Shown: positions 31,318-41,082, numbered from the stretch's first letter. The stretch: 64,000 bases of DNA from an uncultured Lachnospiraceae bacterium (GCA_900315505.1 OMZG01000001.1:62001-126000); one strand, 5' to 3'. Notes: a model not told the origin generated them from the sequence alone. Numbers and translations: made by a program.

Positions 31318-32550
31318 ATGGCGGAGGAGACCGCAAAAGTCACGATCACTCCTGAATTTTTCGGGCCGCTGTATCAGTATATCGAGGATGATTCTATCAC
31401 GGATATAGATTTCGATGGCAGGAAGCTATGGCTTTCGAATACTTCGAATGAGAGATATTCACCCGAGGTACAGTTGCCGGCTGATTTTGTCAATGCATTC
31501 GCTAAGAGGGTTGCAAACTGCGTCAGCAAGCAGTTTCACAAGCAGTCACCGGTGCTTGAGGCAGAGACGGATACACTTCGTATCACCATAGTTCATGAAT
31601 CAGCAGCCATATCAGGAAGGGCAATCTGCATCAGGAAGTCAATGCCGTTTACGAGGCTCACCCGGGAGGGAATGACCTCTGACGGCTATCTGAGTGATGA
31701 TATGATAAGCCTGCTGATCAACTGTGTCAGATCGAAGATGAATATGGTTTTCTGTGGAGAACCGGGAGTAGGAAAGACGGAGTGTGCGAAGTTTTTTTCG
31801 CAGTATATACCGAAGTCACAGAGAGTCATTACTATCGAGGACAATCCCGAGTGGCATTATGCAGCACTCAATCCAGGCAGTGACTGTGTGGAGCTGCGAA
31901 TCAATCCGGTTATGGATTACACCAAGGCGATCAAGACCTGCCTCAGACTCAATCCCAAGTGGATGATGCTTTCAGAGGCCAGGTCGAAAGAGGTGGTATA
32001 TCTGATGGAGGGCTTTTCCACAGGTGTCAGAGGCATGACAACGCTACATACGGATGATGTGCGGAAGGTGCCCGACAGAATGCTCAATATGGCAGGGAAT
32101 CTCCGCTCCGAGGGGAGGCTCGAGAATGATATTTACAGCTTTATCGATGTGGCAGTCCTCATCAGGAGGAAGCTCATGACACGGCCTGATGGCAGCAGCG
32201 GACTAATGAGATATGTGGATCAGATCGGATTCTTTTACCGGAAGGACAGGGACAACCGCTGCATACTGATGCTAGACGGCGGAGAGAAGACGGGAGAGGA
32301 ATTTCCAGACGTGATACAGAAGAAGTTCGACGAGGCACATATAGGCGATCCCTATGTGTATGAAGAAAAGGAGCCTGCCGTAGTCAGGCAGTCTGCCTCG
32401 TATCAGAAGACAGAGGTGCCGCAGAGTACAGGTATGGTGGCCGAAGGCAGAGGCTCTTATCGGAATCGTCCTGAAGATATGGACAGGGCATTTCAGGAGA
32501 AGATGATGAAGGGGATGACCTTTATCGGGAAGAAGAGAAAGCAGGGGTGA
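31318..32550 (+). CDS. TadA/CpaF-type secretion ATPase (T2SS/T4P/T4SS superfamily)
   Basis: The 410-residue protein has an N-terminal domain about 1-130 with SITDIDFDGRKLWLSN, as in CpaF/VirB11. Walker A is MVFCGEPGVGKTECAKFF and the Asp box is RVITIEDNPEWH. Walker B-like LNPKWMMLSEARSKEVVYLMEGFSTG and the His box GMTTLHTDDVRKVPDRM follow. It would power assembly of a pilus or secretion pseudopilus from the cytoplasmic face. The last 60 residues are a divergent linker. The ATG at 31318 overlaps the preceding TGA. Confidence 0.9.
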   Translation: MAEETAKVTITPEFFGPLYQYIEDDSITDIDFDGRKLWLSNTSNERYSPEVQLPADFVNAFAKRVANCVSKQFHKQSPVLEAETDTLRITIVHESAAISGRAICIRKSMPFTRLTREGMTSDGYLSDDMISLLINCVRSKMNMVFCGEPGVGKTECAKFFSQYIPKSQRVITIEDNPEWHYAALNPGSDCVELRINPVMDYTKAIKTCLRLNPKWMMLSEARSKEVVYLMEGFSTGVRGMTTLHTDDVRKVPDRMLNMAGNLRSEGRLENDIYSFIDVAVLIRRKLMTRPDGSSGLMRYVDQIGFFYRKDRDNRCILMLDGGEKTGEEFPDVIQKKFDEAHIGDPYVYEEKEPAVVRQSASYQKTEVPQSTGMVAEGRGSYRNRPEDMDRAFQEKMMKGMTFIGKKRKQG

Positions 32551-32556
32551 TGATCT

Positions 32557-33936
32557 ATGAAAAGGCACGGGAAAGAGAAGGAGAAGAAGAAAAGAGCGGC
32601 GGCGAGACTCTCGGATGAGCTATCGGCATACGGGTATGTATTTTCTCCAAAGAAGGCAGCAGTAAGGTACGCGCTAGTGATAGCGGGGATGTTTATCCTT
32701 GGCAGGTTTTTCGGACTTCATGTGATACCGCAGATAGTCATGTTCATAGCGGGAATGATAGTCCTCCCGCTACTGATACGCAATACATACAGGAACAGAT
32801 ATTATCAGCAGAAGTTTTCAGACCTGAATATTTATATGGAGCAGTTCCTGTATTCATTCGTGAAGAGCAGGAAGGTGCTTACGACACTCGAGGATACCTA
32901 TGATCTGTTCGAGCAGGGAGAGATGAAGAGGACGATCGGTATGGCGATTGACCATATCAGGAATACCTACAATGAATCCGATTTCGAAGAGAAGGCACTG
33001 CATATCATTGAGAAAAGGTATCCGTATCAGGGACTTACGGTGATGCACAGATTCGCCCTCAGGACAGAAGCACTCGGAGGAGAGTATCAGGAGTCAGTAG
33101 AGCTGCTTCTTGAATCGAGAAGGATGTGGGCAGACAGGGTATATGCCCTTCAGCAGGAAAAGAAGGTAAAGAGAAGGGAAATAGTGCTTTCTATCATCAC
33201 CTCGCTCCTGCTGTGCTCCATGGTATATTATATGGCCTCTCAGATGAATCTCGATGTATCAGCCAATCCCTTTGCACAGGTCATCACGGTGATAGTACTG
33301 ATACTCGATCTGTTTATCTATTACAAGGCGGATTCGAAGCTTACAGCCGGATATCTGGCGAATGATACGGATAGGGAAAGAGAGTATGTGAAGCAGTATG
33401 AACGATTTGAAAAATACGGCGACAGTTTCATCGATCAGATGGGGAAGAGGGCTGCGAGGAAGAAGCTTACAGAGTATATAAAGGCATGTTTTCCGGAATG
33501 GCTCATGCAGCTGTCACTGCTGATGCAGTCAGAGAATGTCCAGATGGCGATATTCCGATCCTATGATGATGCACCGGAGATACTTAAGCCTGAGCTTCAG
33601 AGGATGATAGGAAGGCTTCAGCTGAATCCTAATGACAAGAATGCATATATGGATTTCCTGTCCGAGTTTACCCTGCCAGAGGTCAGATCGACAATGAAGA
33701 TGCTGTATTCGATTTCGGAAGGCAAGGGCGGAGAGGCCAGAAGCCAGATAGCAGACATTATCAGAAGGAATCAGGAGATGAGTGACAAGGCGAAGAGAGC
33801 AGCTGACTCAGATTCTCTGGCAGGCATGTATGCGCTGTTTCTGGCACCTCAGCTTACAGGAGGTCTGAAGCTGGTATGTGATATGGTGCTTCTGTTTGTG
33901 GTATATATGGGAAGCATGGCGACCGGAGTTGTATAG
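32557..33936 (+). CDS. TadB/TadC-like (T2SSF) inner-membrane platform protein
   Basis: The 459-residue protein has a basic N-terminus (RHGKEKEKKKRAA) and two early spans (VRYALVIAGMFILGRFFG, VMFIAGMIVLPLLI; about 35-75). A cytoplasmic helical domain with MEQFLYSFVKSRKVLTTLEDTYDLFEQG is T2SSF-like. A pair of spans lies near 209-255, a second helical domain follows, and a final span is near 435-455. Only one such protein is present, whereas Tad systems normally have TadB and TadC. It sits directly after the ATPase, as in Tad loci. Confidence 0.8.
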   Translation: MKRHGKEKEKKKRAAARLSDELSAYGYVFSPKKAAVRYALVIAGMFILGRFFGLHVIPQIVMFIAGMIVLPLLIRNTYRNRYYQQKFSDLNIYMEQFLYSFVKSRKVLTTLEDTYDLFEQGEMKRTIGMAIDHIRNTYNESDFEEKALHIIEKRYPYQGLTVMHRFALRTEALGGEYQESVELLLESRRMWADRVYALQQEKKVKRREIVLSIITSLLLCSMVYYMASQMNLDVSANPFAQVITVIVLILDLFIYYKADSKLTAGYLANDTDREREYVKQYERFEKYGDSFIDQMGKRAARKKLTEYIKACFPEWLMQLSLLMQSENVQMAIFRSYDDAPEILKPELQRMIGRLQLNPNDKNAYMDFLSEFTLPEVRSTMKMLYSISEGKGGEARSQIADIIRRNQEMSDKAKRAADSDSLAGMYALFLAPQLTGGLKLVCDMVLLFVVYMGSMATGVV

Positions 33937-33947
33937 GGAGGTGAAAT

Positions 33948-34298
33948 ATGGAGACAGTTATCAAGGGATTTACGGGGATGTTTTTCCTTATAGTTCTTAC
34001 ATGCATGGGAGTGAGTATCATAGCCTCTTCGATCAGATCCACAAAGGCCAGTGAGGCACTGATGTCATACGTCAGCAGAATTGAGAATTCGAATTATTCT
34101 GATGAGGTGATCATCTCATGCAAGGCCGATGCAAGACAGCAGTTTGGAGAAGACGGAGGCGAGGCATTAGATGTCATATCGGTCTCACAGAAGGGACATT
34201 CCTATCCTTCATACGGCAGGGCAACACTTAATTATACATACAGGATACCGCTGATCGGCTATGCTTCAAGGCATAGCATCTCATCAGTTATCGGTTAG
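33948..34298 (+). CDS. Small pilin/TadE-like single-span protein
   Basis: The 116-residue protein has an N-terminal span (FTGMFFLIVLTCMGVSIIASSI, about 8-29) with few charges before it. An extracytoplasmic domain of 85 residues follows, ending in a beta-rich region (SYGRATLNYTYRIPLIGYASRHSIS). The layout resembles TadE/pseudopilin minor subunits, but I see no conserved signature. GGGAGGTG ribosome binding site. Part of a run of small single-span proteins between the platform protein and the giant surface protein. Confidence 0.7.
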   Translation: METVIKGFTGMFFLIVLTCMGVSIIASSIRSTKASEALMSYVSRIENSNYSDEVIISCKADARQQFGEDGGEALDVISVSQKGHSYPSYGRATLNYTYRIPLIGYASRHSISSVIG

Positions 34299-34306
34299 GA
34301 GATACC

Positions 34307-34414
34307 ATGAAGATACTTATTTCAGATTTTGGGACGGGGATTCTGTACTGCGTTGCAGGCTCAATGCTTATAGGATTATTTGCATTAGTTCTGAACGCAG
34401 TCACATCATTCTGA
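34307..34414 (+). CDS. 35-residue membrane peptide in the pilus-like operon
   Basis: The very small ORF MKILISDFGTGILYCVAGSM continues with a second hydrophobic half (LIGLFALVLNAVTSF), so almost the whole peptide is one span. AGGAGATACC is a good ribosome binding site, and the gene fits tightly between its neighbours (8 bp after one, 25 bp before the next). Position and translation signals argue that it is real. It could be a minor pilin or an assembly factor. Confidence 0.65.
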   Translation: MKILISDFGTGILYCVAGSMLIGLFALVLNAVTSF

Positions 34415-34439
34415 TGCATTCATTGAAAGGGGGATGCAG

Positions 34440-34946
34440 ATGCAGACAATCATTAAGGAATACGGGGAAGCGATACTGGCAGCAGTCGTTACAGTGCTTG
34501 TGATCGGTCTGATATTCGGTGGACTGACACTTATCGGAAGGCTGGGTGTCATCACAGGTAAGATAGAGACCCCGCTCATTCAGGAGGCACAGGCTTCATC
34601 AGAGATTGCTTTACAGAAGCACATGAATATACCTGCTGACAATATAGATATGTCAGATGAGGTGTCCGTGATATGCGGACAGGATAAGCACTACGGCTAT
34701 GATGATCTGATCAGGCTCAAGGGAGGAAAGGCCGGACATATTCACATCAGTCATGTATATCTGCTGGCTGATGAATCGGCTGATACTGAAGGGTATGATG
34801 TGACTGATCAGGTGCTGTATGATAATGAGACTCTTACCTTTGAGATCCCGGGAAATTACAGGCTGGTTGTGAATGTGACGGATTCGTCAAGGGTAGTCTC
34901 TGATTACCAGATATTTGTCACAGCGGTGGAGAGGAGGAATGCATGA
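34440..34946 (+). CDS. Pilin-like single-span protein with extracytoplasmic domain (KEYG N-terminus)
   Basis: I start at ATG 34440, which has AAAGGGGG at proper distance; ATG 34434 touches that site. The 168-residue protein begins MQTIIKEYGEAILAAVVTV, with one span to about residue 34, then an extracytoplasmic domain. Residues 35-70 are helical (GKIETPLIQEAQASSEIALQ). The remainder is beta-rich (LIRLKGGKAGHIHISHVYLLAD ... VTDQVLYDNETLTFEIPGNYRLVVNVTDSSRVVSDYQI), like a small Ig-type fold. N-terminus similar to the 31080 protein. Its stop overlaps the next start by 4 bp. Confidence 0.75.
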   Translation: MQTIIKEYGEAILAAVVTVLVIGLIFGGLTLIGRLGVITGKIETPLIQEAQASSEIALQKHMNIPADNIDMSDEVSVICGQDKHYGYDDLIRLKGGKAGHIHISHVYLLADESADTEGYDVTDQVLYDNETLTFEIPGNYRLVVNVTDSSRVVSDYQIFVTAVERRNA

Positions 34947-35554
34947 AGCAGCTTGCATTTTCAATAGCAGGTGCGGTGTCCGTGATACTGATCATCATGA
35001 TACTTTTGAGCCTTCATTCACGGGATATCAGAAGGGTTGAACTCGAGCGCTCTATAAAGCAGGCCGGCGAACAGTCACTGAGGAAGGCATGCATTACAGA
35101 TACAGGAGAGATAGGAGATAATGATGCACTCATAGCAGATTTTATCAGCAATTTCCTGGGAAAAATGAAGTCAGATGGTAAGGATATAGACATAGAAATA
35201 AGGTCAGCTGATATTTATAAGGGAATTTTGTCTGCTAAGGTGACGGAACAGTATATCTTTCCCAATGGTAAGAAAGGGAAGATAGAGGCGGAGGCCACAT
35301 CCATTGTAGAAAGAGAGAGCAGACGGCCAACGGTATGCGTGAATTATTACATACCCTGGGAGGTCGCCCGTGATGCCGGCTTTGATTACAGAGAAGGTGA
35401 GAAATTCCTGTACTGCACGCGTCGTATGTCAAAGGGCTATGTAAAGGAAGTAAATGTGTCAGTCCCGGAGGTTCAGGGACATGAATTCAGACGCTGGGAC
35501 AGGACAGCAGGCGATGCAGACGGCAATACCGATTATATGGCGGTGTTTGCGTAA
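34943..35554 (+). CDS. Single-span extracytoplasmic protein of the pilus-like operon
   Basis: The 203-residue protein has an N-terminal span (LAFSIAGAVSVILIIMILLSL, about 4-24), then a helical region (RRVELERSIKQAGEQSLRKA). A central mixed domain reads DIDIEIRSADIYKGILSAKVTEQYIFPNGKKGKIEAEAT. The C-terminal segment (REGEKFLYCTRRMSKGYVKEVNVSVPEVQGHEFRRWDR) resembles a degenerate InlB/Flg_new-like repeat, which also occurs in the giant protein downstream. It overlaps the preceding gene by 4 bp. Function unknown. Confidence 0.75.
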   Translation: MKQLAFSIAGAVSVILIIMILLSLHSRDIRRVELERSIKQAGEQSLRKACITDTGEIGDNDALIADFISNFLGKMKSDGKDIDIEIRSADIYKGILSAKVTEQYIFPNGKKGKIEAEATSIVERESRRPTVCVNYYIPWEVARDAGFDYREGEKFLYCTRRMSKGYVKEVNVSVPEVQGHEFRRWDRTAGDADGNTDYMAVFA

Positions 35555-35565
35555 AGGGGGCTTAT

Positions 35566-38500
35566 TTGAAGAAATTTTTTTTGAAAAGAACAGCTGCAGT
35601 GGTAGTATCAGCAATCATTGCTCTGGGGAATGCAGGACCTTATCCTGTGTATGGGGAGGAGAAAACCGGGTCACCAGAGAATAAGGCATCAGTCCAGCAG
35701 CAGAAAAAGGATACTTCGGTTTCGGGTATGATAAAGCGGGTAGAGGCGGCTTCTGTCATGGACCGGAGTATCAGGGTAGAGAATATAAATGCCGGTGATG
35801 GAAATATCACGAGGACCATCACCTTTTCTGTGCCGAGACGCAGCTCGGGAGGCTATTCTGATTCAGTAAGCTGGAGTGTGGGAAAGCTTAGGTCTACATG
35901 TGGAGGAAGAAAACGCTCAGGAGGTGAGCAGGTCAGCTCACATTCGTCCGGCAATTCACTTACGGTAGAGCTTTCACATCTGCTGGATTTTGAGGATTAT
36001 TCACTTGATGTATCCTATGTGCAGACATACTACTGGGATGAGACGCATTCTTATCAGAAGCAGGTCGGTGAGAACAAATATATTACTGAGTATTATACTG
36101 TGAAGAAGTCTGCAACTGTATCTGGCAGTAAGAACAGTTCATTTACTACTGCTAAGGACAGATACATCAGGAATGCAGCCGACCTGAATGAGAAGGTGCA
36201 CAAGTATTCATCAGTGTCACTGGCATGTGATATCGATATGGGCGGACTGCAGTGTGTAGCTGACGGAGCACAGCGTGGAAGCTGGAAATCCGAGGGTATA
36301 TCGTCTGTTACCATCGATGGTAATGGAAGGACAGTCAGACGCAGCGGCACAGGTGCCTGCTTCATAGCTGCGAATGGAACGACACTTAATCTGAGTAATG
36401 TACATGTGAATGCCTTTTCAGGTAGCATCGTGGAGACTGCCACCGACGGAGGCGAGTATATCACCCGCAATGCATCAGGCGGGGCAGGAGGTGTCGGAAT
36501 ACTAGTAGGCTTTGATCCTGCCTTTGATGAGGGTCATGACAGCTCATCAGGAAAACTGAATCTGAGCAATTCAGAGGTATATGGTGGACGAAGTGCGGTT
36601 GTATTCCGGTACGGAAGTGTAGATATATCATCATCCACGCTTTATGGTATGGGAGATGTATCCTCTTTCAGAATATCAGATGACCTTGCCTATTATGGTA
36701 CAGGCTTTGGACTCATCAATTCATCTGGTGAGATGAAGGCGGAAGCACGCGTAAGAAATGGAAGCTGTATTTATGGCAGGCTTAATAGTGTGTTCATGCT
36801 GGGGACACCGACACTCGCTATCTCAGACAGTTTTATCAGAGGTGATTGCGAGGATGCTTTCGATTTCAGGGGAAGCGGTGAGCTTCGCATAACGGGATGC
36901 AGCATCGTCGGTGTCAAGGGTATCGATATTTTTCATGATGCTACATATCACGGTATTCGTGATGCCATTGACAGAACGAGTGGCAGATTTGACAGCGCTA
37001 TATTCAGAAAGAATGTATTAAAGGACCGTGCGCCCTCGCAGAAGACCAGTAGTGCAGATACAAAGGGAGTTGTACGGATAAGTGATACCACAATGAATCT
37101 GTACACCGGTGTATTCAGCGCCATTGCCTCTGTTAACGGATGCGCTATTCAGAATCATGGTCATCTTGAGATCGGAAAGGGTGTCAGAATATATGTGAGA
37201 CACTCCGGAGCGTGGGATACGCTGCCATCAGGAGAGAGGTCAGAAGCAATCGGTATATGGAATTCGAAAAGGATAGATCTGCCCGATGATATTGTTATAG
37301 ATACCGATGACGAGGGGATCAACTGCACCAGGGATGTCAGCACCTTAAGGTCAGTCATGAGCTTCTACTTCGGAATGAGCTCCGATGAGACAGCGCAGAT
37401 CGAGAAGAAGGCATGTCTTGATGAGAAAATTTTTGATTATCTTGATGATGGATTATGCTGTTCTCTTACAGTCAGAGGTGGCACAATACGTGGGGCAGAC
37501 ACCGGTATCATTCAGACGTTCGGGAATCTTACAATAATGCCTGATGTAAGTGTACTGATCGAAGGAGAAAACTATGGAATATCCATTGGCAAGAATGGCG
37601 TTGACAATATATATGGTGACGATGCAATGGATGTCTCATTCAAGATCATAGGGGATGGGAAGACCGAGGTGAGATCGTCACTTCATGGAAATGGTATCAC
37701 AATAAAGAAGACTACTCATGGGGAACTGGAATCTGCGCTTACTGTTTCAGGAACTGACGGCAGATGCGGCAGGGGAATTGTAAATCACGGATTTTCACAG
37801 ATAAAGAATGCAGAGATAAATGCAGAAGAATGCGGAATAAATAATGCCCTTGGCGGGACAATGTATCTGGGTGATGATCTGGATGATGAAGGCAGCAGGG
37901 TGACAATATCCGGTGCAGTTTGCGGCATTGATAACAGCGGCAAGACTGTCTATTACAGGACAGTTGACATTACTGATTCAGGGAAGGCAGCTGTTCTTCA
38001 GAATGGAACCTTTTATATGCCGGCTGGGGCCTGTGTTACACCAGATAAGACAGGGCATAATGTCATTTTCCTAAAGCCGGGACGGACCGTCAGATTCTTT
38101 TACGACGAGTCCGAGGAGGATAGGATTGCAAATACAAAGGGGACCTTCTTTACGGATGAGGATGACAGGAAACCTGGAAGAGTGATGGTGGAGCTGTACT
38201 CTCCCTGGGATGCAGGCGGAGGAAAGGACTATTCTGATGAATCATACACCGATCTGAGTGATGAAGAGAAGATAAAGGTGACAGACCTTATGAGCGGATT
38301 TGATCTGGCCTTTGATAAGGTGCATGAGCATCCTTCAGCCTTAAGGTCGGCCCTCGGAAAATACGGCGATGAAGATACCAACGGCAGGACAGGGACTCTT
38401 GTGCTATCATGCCTGCTTGAGGCTGTCTACGATGATGATTTCCCGGTGAAGAATGATCATATCAGTGCTCGGAATCCTGAGAAGACCCGTTATTACTGGC

Positions 38501-41082
38501 GTGAACCTACAGAGTTTAATGTGGCATCAGATATTTTTGAGACTGACAGATCACGGATATTTTATGATGGAACGGATATCATGGCAGGTCTGAAGCAGAC
38601 CGGATGGAGAGATAAGGAGGCAGATGGAAAATACGGAAGCGACATATACAGTGACTCAAGGATCACAAGAATCTATGGCGATGATCATACCTTCTGTGGA
38701 ATGTGGGACACCCAATTTGAACTTCTATTTGACGGCAATGGTCAGACAAATGGAGCGGAGAACTATACAGAGAGTAATGTATCAGCTGGATATGCTTTTC
38801 CAGGAAACAGCGGACCGGAAAGGAAGCAGAAGGACTATTTCAGGAAAAGCGTAAAGAAGGATGATATGATGCATCCATGCGCCTATGAGGGATGGAGCCT
38901 TAGTGATACGGCTATATACAGGGATGAAGGAATATATCGAGAGGGTGACAGACCTGATACGGCAGAATTCTATATAGATGCCATATCAGAGGGAAATGTA
39001 GCGCTTGGTGATAAGGCAACTGTAAGGATATATGCAGTATGGGATGAGTACCCTGTCATCACTGCTTATGACAGCTATTTCTATGCAAAGGAGCTGGATG
39101 ATCCAAAGAAGGTCAGGACCAGGCTTCTGGGGACTGAGGTAGTGAGTGCAAGGGATAAGTGTGATGGTGATATTCCACAGGATAAGATCACTGTATATAC
39201 AGACCCGCATTCAGACACCTTTGATGTGGAGACCATGAAGGGACTTGGTGACAGAGGAAGCGTCAATGTCTATTATAAGGCAAGTGATAATAACGGACAT
39301 ACATCGATAGTATCAGCAAGAGTACATATCATGACCGAGGATTCAGAGGATTCCACAGATGATCTGCCGCATGAGACAGCGGCTGGCAATAGCGGGACCT
39401 CGAAGGATACGATGTCGGCGGCTCCTGTGTATGTGAGGCATATTGATAAGGACGGGAAGAGAAGTCTGATCTCAGGATCTGTATGGAAGGAAGAGGAATA
39501 CACAAGAGCGCTCGATAGTGCCCTTGATGGCAGCAGGCATATAGAAAAGTGGCATTTTACAGACAGTGATATAGATGCCTCCTCGGCATTGCTGTATGGG
39601 GATAATGCATCCATTGAGAAATGGCAGCAGCAGTTTGCAGGCAACAGAGTAGAAAGCAGCGCGGATGCATCAGATGACAGGAATAAGCCAATGATCATAG
39701 AAAAGGGTCTGTCGTCATTTAAGGTGATATTTGATCTGAAGTCAGAGACTGACAGAATAGATCTGACGCTTACAGCAGCAGACGGGAAGAGCGTTGCCTC
39801 GAGGTCACTGGCACGTGATAAGGGGAAGAGGATGCCATCCTGCGTCATAATAGATTCGTTAGAGCCGGGAATGGAATACGATATAGCAGCTGATCTCTAC
39901 TACAGGGATAAGTATGTAAAGACGCTTTCACAGACAGCTGTTACTGCGGCATTGGAAAAGCCGGATACAGAGCTTCTCACAGAGGATTCAGGGAAGAATC
40001 TGGATGTAAAGATACAGATAAGAGCGGACAGGAACGCCTCACAGTATGTGGTAGAACGAAGAAAGGCCGGCAAAGATACAACTGCCTGGGAAGAGGTGGC
40101 CACAGTAAGAAATACCGGTGATGATGTTCTTGGGTATAACGAGTCAATCGACAGGGAAGGCATATATCTGTACAGGGTAGAAAGCCTGGGCTCACAGATC
40201 GGAAGCAGCGAGCTGACGGAATCATACAGATATTCGGATGAGATGGAAACGGCATTTATCAGACAGCCTGTGATAGACAGCCTGGAGAAGGGATGCAGAT
40301 CCATTGGAGTCCATCTGACTGATGATACAGATGCAGACTATGTCAGGGTATTCTATCAGACCGAAGGTGGTGCTCTGATGCATACTGACTATGGAGATGA
40401 GAAGAAGGATGTAGTGATATCGGACGAAAGGCTCTGTGATGGTACAGAGTATCAGGTCAGTGCAAGGGCTTATATGACATCCCCGGAGAGTGGCAGGATC
40501 TATCAGAGCCTCGAATCGGATTCAGATAAGGAATCGACGTATGATCTGAAGGTTCCTGATATCACGAGGACCGCTCAGAAGGAAATATATTCAGCAGCAG
40601 GCAACAGAATAGAGTATGTTACCGATGAGCATGCCATCCGGTACGGGATAAGCATAAAGAAAATTTATCATGAAGCAGGAAAAGCTGAATTGACAGATAT
40701 TGAAGGAAGTGGTGCCTATCTGCATGAGCCGGGAGAGACGGGAATGTATTCATACGTTGTGAAGGCATTTTTTAATACACTTGACGGAAAGGAATTCCAT
40801 CTCGACTCAGACAGGATAGAGGCTGCTTATATTACGCCTCAGCAGGCTGTGCATACAGAAATAGATGATGGTTCATCAGAGAGCATTGCTTTAGCAGATG
40901 ACAAGGGTGCAGACGGATATATAGTGAAGGCTGTGAGATCAGACGGTTCTACAATGACTATCTATGTTCCCTCCGGGAAGGCCTCTGTCAGCATAAGTGC
41001 CTGTGGTGAAAGTCTTACGATAAGGGAAAGGAGAGCAGTATTATTCTACAATGGGACAGAGTACAGGGGAGAGTGCGTATGA
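35566..41082 (+). CDS. Giant secreted protein (1838 aa): beta-helix region, InlB/Flg_new-like repeat and Ig/Fn3-like domains
   Basis: TTG start 35566 after AAAGGGGG; Sec signal peptide MKKFFLKRTAAVVVSAIIAL. Residues about 60-200 are beta-rich. About 205-860 is probably a right-handed beta-helix (VTIDGNGRTVRRSGTGACFI, LNLSNVHVNAFSG, LNLSNSEVYGGRSAVVFR, LRITGCSIVGVKGIDIF). About 1050-1160 is an InlB-type repeat (FELLFDGNGQTNG ... YEGWSLSD ... VRIYAVWDE). About 1163-1255 is Ig-like, and about 1330-1838 contains Fn3-like units. No LPXTG anchor or sorting tail is visible. As the last gene of the pilus-like operon it may be the exported or tip adhesin; that is inference. Confidence 0.85.
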   Translation: MKKFFLKRTAAVVVSAIIALGNAGPYPVYGEEKTGSPENKASVQQQKKDTSVSGMIKRVEAASVMDRSIRVENINAGDGNITRTITFSVPRRSSGGYSDSVSWSVGKLRSTCGGRKRSGGEQVSSHSSGNSLTVELSHLLDFEDYSLDVSYVQTYYWDETHSYQKQVGENKYITEYYTVKKSATVSGSKNSSFTTAKDRYIRNAADLNEKVHKYSSVSLACDIDMGGLQCVADGAQRGSWKSEGISSVTIDGNGRTVRRSGTGACFIAANGTTLNLSNVHVNAFSGSIVETATDGGEYITRNASGGAGGVGILVGFDPAFDEGHDSSSGKLNLSNSEVYGGRSAVVFRYGSVDISSSTLYGMGDVSSFRISDDLAYYGTGFGLINSSGEMKAEARVRNGSCIYGRLNSVFMLGTPTLAISDSFIRGDCEDAFDFRGSGELRITGCSIVGVKGIDIFHDATYHGIRDAIDRTSGRFDSAIFRKNVLKDRAPSQKTSSADTKGVVRISDTTMNLYTGVFSAIASVNGCAIQNHGHLEIGKGVRIYVRHSGAWDTLPSGERSEAIGIWNSKRIDLPDDIVIDTDDEGINCTRDVSTLRSVMSFYFGMSSDETAQIEKKACLDEKIFDYLDDGLCCSLTVRGGTIRGADTGIIQTFGNLTIMPDVSVLIEGENYGISIGKNGVDNIYGDDAMDVSFKIIGDGKTEVRSSLHGNGITIKKTTHGELESALTVSGTDGRCGRGIVNHGFSQIKNAEINAEECGINNALGGTMYLGDDLDDEGSRVTISGAVCGIDNSGKTVYYRTVDITDSGKAAVLQNGTFYMPAGACVTPDKTGHNVIFLKPGRTVRFFYDESEEDRIANTKGTFFTDEDDRKPGRVMVELYSPWDAGGGKDYSDESYTDLSDEEKIKVTDLMSGFDLAFDKVHEHPSALRSALGKYGDEDTNGRTGTLVLSCLLEAVYDDDFPVKNDHISARNPEKTRYYWREPTEFNVASDIFETDRSRIFYDGTDIMAGLKQTGWRDKEADGKYGSDIYSDSRITRIYGDDHTFCGMWDTQFELLFDGNGQTNGAENYTESNVSAGYAFPGNSGPERKQKDYFRKSVKKDDMMHPCAYEGWSLSDTAIYRDEGIYREGDRPDTAEFYIDAISEGNVALGDKATVRIYAVWDEYPVITAYDSYFYAKELDDPKKVRTRLLGTEVVSARDKCDGDIPQDKITVYTDPHSDTFDVETMKGLGDRGSVNVYYKASDNNGHTSIVSARVHIMTEDSEDSTDDLPHETAAGNSGTSKDTMSAAPVYVRHIDKDGKRSLISGSVWKEEEYTRALDSALDGSRHIEKWHFTDSDIDASSALLYGDNASIEKWQQQFAGNRVESSADASDDRNKPMIIEKGLSSFKVIFDLKSETDRIDLTLTAADGKSVASRSLARDKGKRMPSCVIIDSLEPGMEYDIAADLYYRDKYVKTLSQTAVTAALEKPDTELLTEDSGKNLDVKIQIRADRNASQYVVERRKAGKDTTAWEEVATVRNTGDDVLGYNESIDREGIYLYRVESLGSQIGSSELTESYRYSDEMETAFIRQPVIDSLEKGCRSIGVHLTDDTDADYVRVFYQTEGGALMHTDYGDEKKDVVISDERLCDGTEYQVSARAYMTSPESGRIYQSLESDSDKESTYDLKVPDITRTAQKEIYSAAGNRIEYVTDEHAIRYGISIKKIYHEAGKAELTDIEGSGAYLHEPGETGMYSYVVKAFFNTLDGKEFHLDSDRIEAAYITPQQAVHTEIDDGSSESIALADDKGADGYIVKAVRSDGSTMTIYVPSGKASVSISACGESLTIRERRAVLFYNGTEYRGECV

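Noticed and set aside
36093-39848. Several minus-strand ORFs inside the giant surface-protein gene
   Set aside because: They are antisense shadows rich in Ser/Leu/Ile with no ribosome binding sites or family features.
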